Source of the DNA: Candidatus Hecatellales archaeon
GTDB lineage: Archaea; Thermoproteota; Bathyarchaeia; Hecatellales; Hecatellaceae
Assembly: GCA_003662305.1 (NCBI GenBank)
Contig: QMXU01000063.1
Span: 1-6,313, forward strand
Reading direction: 5' to 3'
DNA: 6,313 nucleotides
Shown one piece after another: positions 5,870 through 6,313 of the stretch (position 1 is its first letter; each line of letters starts with the position of its first letter). A program made the position numbers and the translations under genes. The notes under the pieces are model-generated. The model worked only from the letters and a program-made list of their open reading frames with translations. It ran no database searches and was not told the origin of the DNA.

Positions 5870-6190
5870 CTGCCGACGGAGATTCTTGTGGACGCTGGCA
5901 ACTGCGGGTTCAAAGCCAAGATAAGAGCGGAAGCCCAAGGAAGCAAAATAAAGGTGAAAACGGTGTCTAGCTGTGGCAAGGTGAGGAAGTGGGCTGAGAA
6001 GCTTGGGGAAGAACTTGGAGCAACAGAGATAACTCTGCCTGTGAACGAGAACCCCGTCTACCAGGCTGCCGACCGGGAGACCAGTATTTGCCCTCCATGC
6101 CCTGTCCCCCCAGCCCTGCTTCTGGCGGTTTGGGTTGAAGCAGGCTACGCACTTAGGAAGACACCTCAATTAACTTTTAAGAACGAGTAA
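5870..6190 (+). CDS. Small four-cysteine archaeal protein of unknown function (DUF6951-like)
   Basis: The frame gives 106 residues from a CTG at 5870, or 100 from a GTG at 5888. It resembles, from memory, the small archaeal family catalogued as DUF6951: an N-terminal strand then DAGNCGFKAKI, a later SSCGKV, a middle NPVYQAAD, and a C-terminal CPPCPVPPALL followed by WVEAGYAL. Four cysteines (12, 35, 74 and 77 from the CTG) could bind a metal or cluster, but no function is known to me. Start choice: GGAGGG lies nine bases before the CTG, and the leader GGAGGGAGTTTAACC is nearly the same as the GGAGGTGTTTAACC before the ATG at 130. Starting at GTG would remove the first strand (TEILV), although a weak GGAG lies six bases before it. 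There is no in-frame ATG upstream. The protein is soluble, and there is no sign of an operon partner before the window ends. Confidence 0.75.
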   Translation: MPTEILVDAGNCGFKAKIRAEAQGSKIKVKTVSSCGKVRKWAEKLGEELGATEITLPVNENPVYQAADRETSICPPCPVPPALLLAVWVEAGYALRKTPQLTFKNE

Positions 6191-6220
6191 GAAACCGGAT
6201 TTTCGGGAAGCTGCAAACGT

Positions 6221-6232
6221 AAAAATTTATAT
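6221..6232 (+). promoter_or_regulatory. TATA-like box upstream of the hairpin-rich right end
   Basis: AAAAATTTATAT at 6221-6232 is a good archaeal TATA-like box 31 bases after the preceding stop codon. Normal spacing predicts a transcript start near 6254-6256, at the run of five G residues that opens the hairpin region. Confidence 0.45.
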
Positions 6233-6255
6233 TTGTGTGCATTTTCACAGAACAA

Positions 6256-6313
6256 GGGGGCTGGCAAACTCACCCCAGCCCTGCCGCCAAGCTAAGCGAA
6301 AGATGTATTAGCC
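6256..6313 (+). other. Possible start of a structured RNA or leader, cut by the window end
   Basis: GGGCTGG (6258-6264) pairs perfectly with CCAGCCC (6275-6281) around a ten-base loop, and GCTAA (6291-6295) pairs with TTAGC (6308-6312). The stretch is much richer in G and C than the AT-rich DNA before it, and the upstream TATA-like box would start transcription right at its first G. I cannot match it to tRNA, 5S rRNA, RNase P, SRP RNA or a known riboswitch from memory. On the opposite strand the first hairpin followed by CCCCCTTGTTCT could instead be a weak terminator for a leftward gene. Confidence 0.3.

Noticed and set aside
5677..5970. Plus-strand open frame running from inside ndk into the small gene
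   Set aside because: It overlaps ndk antisense and then the small gene out of frame, with low-complexity composition and no family resemblance.
5864..6169. Minus-strand frames opposite the small four-cysteine gene
   Set aside because: The plus-strand frame has a recognisable conserved cysteine pattern and a ribosome site; the opposite frames have neither.
6256..6313. tRNA, 5S rRNA or cobalamin riboswitch
   Set aside because: No T-loop, anticodon arm, 5S-like opening or cobalamin-box motif could be found in the bases available.

Overview
This window looks archaeal, most likely from an uncultivated Bathyarchaeia-like or other deep TACK-group genome; that placement is inferred from protein character and was not tested. 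AT-rich TATA-like boxes sit about 45 bases before genes, leaders are short and usually carry GGAGG-type ribosome sites, GTG and TTG starts are used, and the gene content is archaeal in flavour (coenzyme M methyltransferase family, HdrD-type CCG protein, archaeal-type NDK).

Layout: (1) 1-129 is the upstream region of a plus-strand corrinoid/coenzyme M methyltransferase-family gene (MtaA/MtbA type, 130-1152). (2) A minus-strand arginase/agmatinase-family gene (1143-2213) converges on it with a 10-base overlap, next to an 8-bp inverted repeat. (3) 2279-2565, which looks like plain intergenic DNA, holds the wreck of a second hdrD-like gene on the minus strand: three separated pieces joined by large deletions, with a frameshift and one lost cysteine. 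(4) 2634-5318 is a tight two-gene operon, a GlcD-type FAD oxidase followed without spacing by an HdrD/GlcF-type iron-sulfur protein with two complete CCG motifs. (5) A minus-strand nucleoside diphosphate kinase (5349-5783) converges on the operon. (6) Divergent from ndk is a small four-cysteine protein (about 5870-6190) with a possible CTG start. (7) 6191-6313 contains a TATA-like box followed by GC-rich hairpins cut by the window end, perhaps the start of an RNA gene or a structured leader.

How the genes may work together: the FAD protein would oxidise a hydroxyacid-like or other small substrate and pass electrons to the HdrD-like partner, which in related systems reduces a disulfide or feeds a membrane carrier. 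The methyltransferase next door fits a C1/corrinoid metabolism that could use the same thiol chemistry, but no mcr, corrinoid protein or substrate-specific methyltransferase is present here, so methanogenesis cannot be claimed.

The most unusual finding is a 114-base perfect inverted repeat: the 3' end of the intact hdrD-like gene (5186-5299) is identical to part of the decayed copy (2307-2420), while the sequence on both sides of the patch has diverged. This suggests recent gene conversion, and it places the whole oxidoreductase operon between inverted arms whose recombination would flip it while leaving a full hdrD-like reading frame in either orientation.
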